Source: Candidatus Parvarchaeota archaeon UBA573
GTDB lineage: Archaea > Nanobdellota > Nanobdellia > Parvarchaeales > Parvarchaeaceae
Assembly (NCBI GenBank): GCA_002502045.1
Contig: DAPE01000005.1
Location: 178-13,454, forward strand
Direction of reading: 5' to 3'
DNA: 13,277 bases
The notes under the pieces are model-generated. The model was not told where the DNA came from, made no database searches, and was given only the letters and a program-made list of their open reading frames with translations. The position numbers and the translations under genes were made by a program. Of this stretch, positions 12,264 to 13,277 are shown piece by piece; the stretch's first letter is position 1; each line of letters opens with the position of its first letter.

Positions 12264-13277
12264 TTAAGCTACACTACTGAAAGACACGGAAGGCATTACT
12301 CCGTTGGGAGGGTAAGCACGAGCACGCATCCAATTAAATAACATCGCATTTTCTTGTGCAGTATACTGTGCATTTGGACCACCGATCCCACCAATATACA
12401 AACTTGTTGTAGATGGCAACGTATTCGTTGTAGAACCACTATAACCCCCGGCAGTGGAATATAATTGGGGCGCTGTGTACCCGTAATAACTTGATGTTTT
12501 AGGAATGTACAATAAACTACTATAAACCCAGCCGATTGACTCAGAACCTTGTTGGGCTTGGTCAGGAGTATACTTCCCATTGTTTATGTATTCCTCTTGA
12601 AAATATGCCCCCGACCAACCAACATTAACTCCGATAGCATCTAAAGAACTAGTTGGAGAATTACTACTTAACAACGCAACCCTTGGATTATCTGCAGTAG
12701 AAGTCGCTGACAAATAAGTGTTAGATTCTATATAAAGCGGTTCATTTGGAATAGCAACATTAAATATGAATTCAGGGACAAGTGTACCAGATGAGCCAGC
12801 TACTCTTGTATCATTAATAACATTTATATTGTTTCCATTAAGACTTGCTTTAGATTGTGATAATTGAACGTAAGTCGTGTAGTAATTAAAATCTGCTAGA
12901 GGGGTATTCCCATTGAAATACGCTAAGAAAACATTAGCACCATCATCGTATTCTGCATATGTGGGTGATAGCTGTGGTGCCTCACCGTTGTTTACTGTGT
13001 TGAATAGACTAACAGAGGTTGGTGCAAAACCCACATAAACCGTTTCGGATGAGCCTCCTAGTATAGCTGCTATCTTTAGCCACCAAAGTCCATTTGTTGA
13101 TGTGTAATTTTCTAGCCAGCTTGGAATTACTGTTCCATTGTAATAGAAAAACTCTACATTCTGACCGAAATTGCCTGTTGCTATTGAGGAAAAGCCTGGA
13201 TCTGAGGATGTGAAATTAATCATCTGTTGAAAAGGTGATGGAGTTGCTGAAGACTGTGTATTCGTTATTGTTATTGG
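12264..13277 (-). CDS. Surface protein domain (DUF2341-like), 5' end outside the window
   Basis: The frame stays open to the window edge, so 337 residues of a longer protein are visible; the ATG at 13223 is internal. The segment just upstream reads ITNTQSSATPSPFQQM, a usual beginning of this domain. Later come AEYDDGANVFLAYFNG, a tract rich in Ser, Thr, Tyr, Asn and Gly, and the terminal signature RAYPPNGVMPS. These are hallmarks of lectin-like, DUF2341-type modules of archaeal cell-surface proteins, probably an extracellular beta-sandwich. It has no cysteines and no C-terminal membrane helix, so any signal or anchor would be at the missing N-terminus. Ligand and role are unknown: S-layer, adhesin or sugar binding are all possible. 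It is separate from the metabolic genes although on the same strand as sucC. Confidence 0.8.
   Translation of the reverse strand, partial: PITITNTQSSATPSPFQQMINFTSSDPGFSSIATGNFGQNVEFFYYNGTVIPSWLENYTSTNGLWWLKIAAILGGSSETVYVGFAPTSVSLFNTVNNGEAPQLSPTYAEYDDGANVFLAYFNGNTPLADFNYYTTYVQLSQSKASLNGNNINVINDTRVAGSSGTLVPEFIFNVAIPNEPLYIESNTYLSATSTADNPRVALLSSNSPTSSLDAIGVNVGWSGAYFQEEYINNGKYTPDQAQQGSESIGWVYSSLLYIPKTSSYYGYTAPQLYSTAGGYSGSTTNTLPSTTSLYIGGIGGPNAQYTAQENAMLFNWMRARAYPPNGVMPSVSFSSVA

Noticed and set aside
12296..12580. 94-codon minus-strand frame inside the surface protein gene
   Set aside because: It overlaps in another frame the conserved C-terminal signature of the surface protein, which is clearly the real reading frame.
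13221..13223. ATG as start of the surface protein
   Set aside because: The frame continues upstream to the window edge, and those codons encode the usual beginning of the domain (ITNTQSSATPSPFQQ), so the start lies outside.

Overview
The window looks like archaeal chromosome. It is AT-rich (roughly one third G+C by eye), and internal genes carry GGTGA or GGAGG ribosome sites with 1-26 base gaps or overlaps. First genes instead have a TATA box about 25 bases before the start codon and no ribosome site, as expected for leaderless transcripts. A LAGLIDADG intein and a surface-protein domain with the signature YPPNGVMP also fit. That domain and the base composition recall small acidophilic DPANN archaea of the ARMAN/Parvarchaeum kind. 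The lineage is an inference, not something the sequence proves.

Left part, plus strand (118-3578): a succinate dehydrogenase operon. A possible 37-codon leaderless leader ORF is followed by sdhA (flavoprotein), sdhB (iron-sulfur protein), sdhC (five-helix membrane anchor resembling mycobacterial Sdh1) and a 57-residue two-helix membrane protein that is probably a fourth subunit.

Right part, minus strand, read right to left: sucC-sucD (succinyl-CoA synthetase); then, from its own promoter with a 19-bp palindrome, a thioredoxin, korA and korB (2-oxoacid:ferredoxin oxidoreductase), gltA (citrate synthase) and an MFS transporter. The MFS gene meets the sdh operon tail to tail, with an 8-base overlap of coding regions. 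At the far right is the 3' part of a surface protein gene that runs off the window.

Together these genes cover citrate synthase, 2-oxoglutarate (or pyruvate) to acyl-CoA, succinyl-CoA to succinate with nucleotide gain, and succinate to fumarate. Aconitase, isocitrate dehydrogenase, fumarase and malate dehydrogenase are not in the window.

The most striking feature is a 364-residue intein in KorB. It is inserted inside the WCPG^CGD motif, so its catalytic Cys1, and after splicing the +1 Cys, sit at a [4Fe-4S] ligand position. The N-extein supplies another Cys at -3, making a CPGC pair across the splice junction. Such a pair could form a disulfide that blocks splicing when oxidised. A thioredoxin gene is two genes upstream in the same operon. 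This suggests, as a hypothesis, redox-gated maturation of an oxygen-sensitive enzyme.
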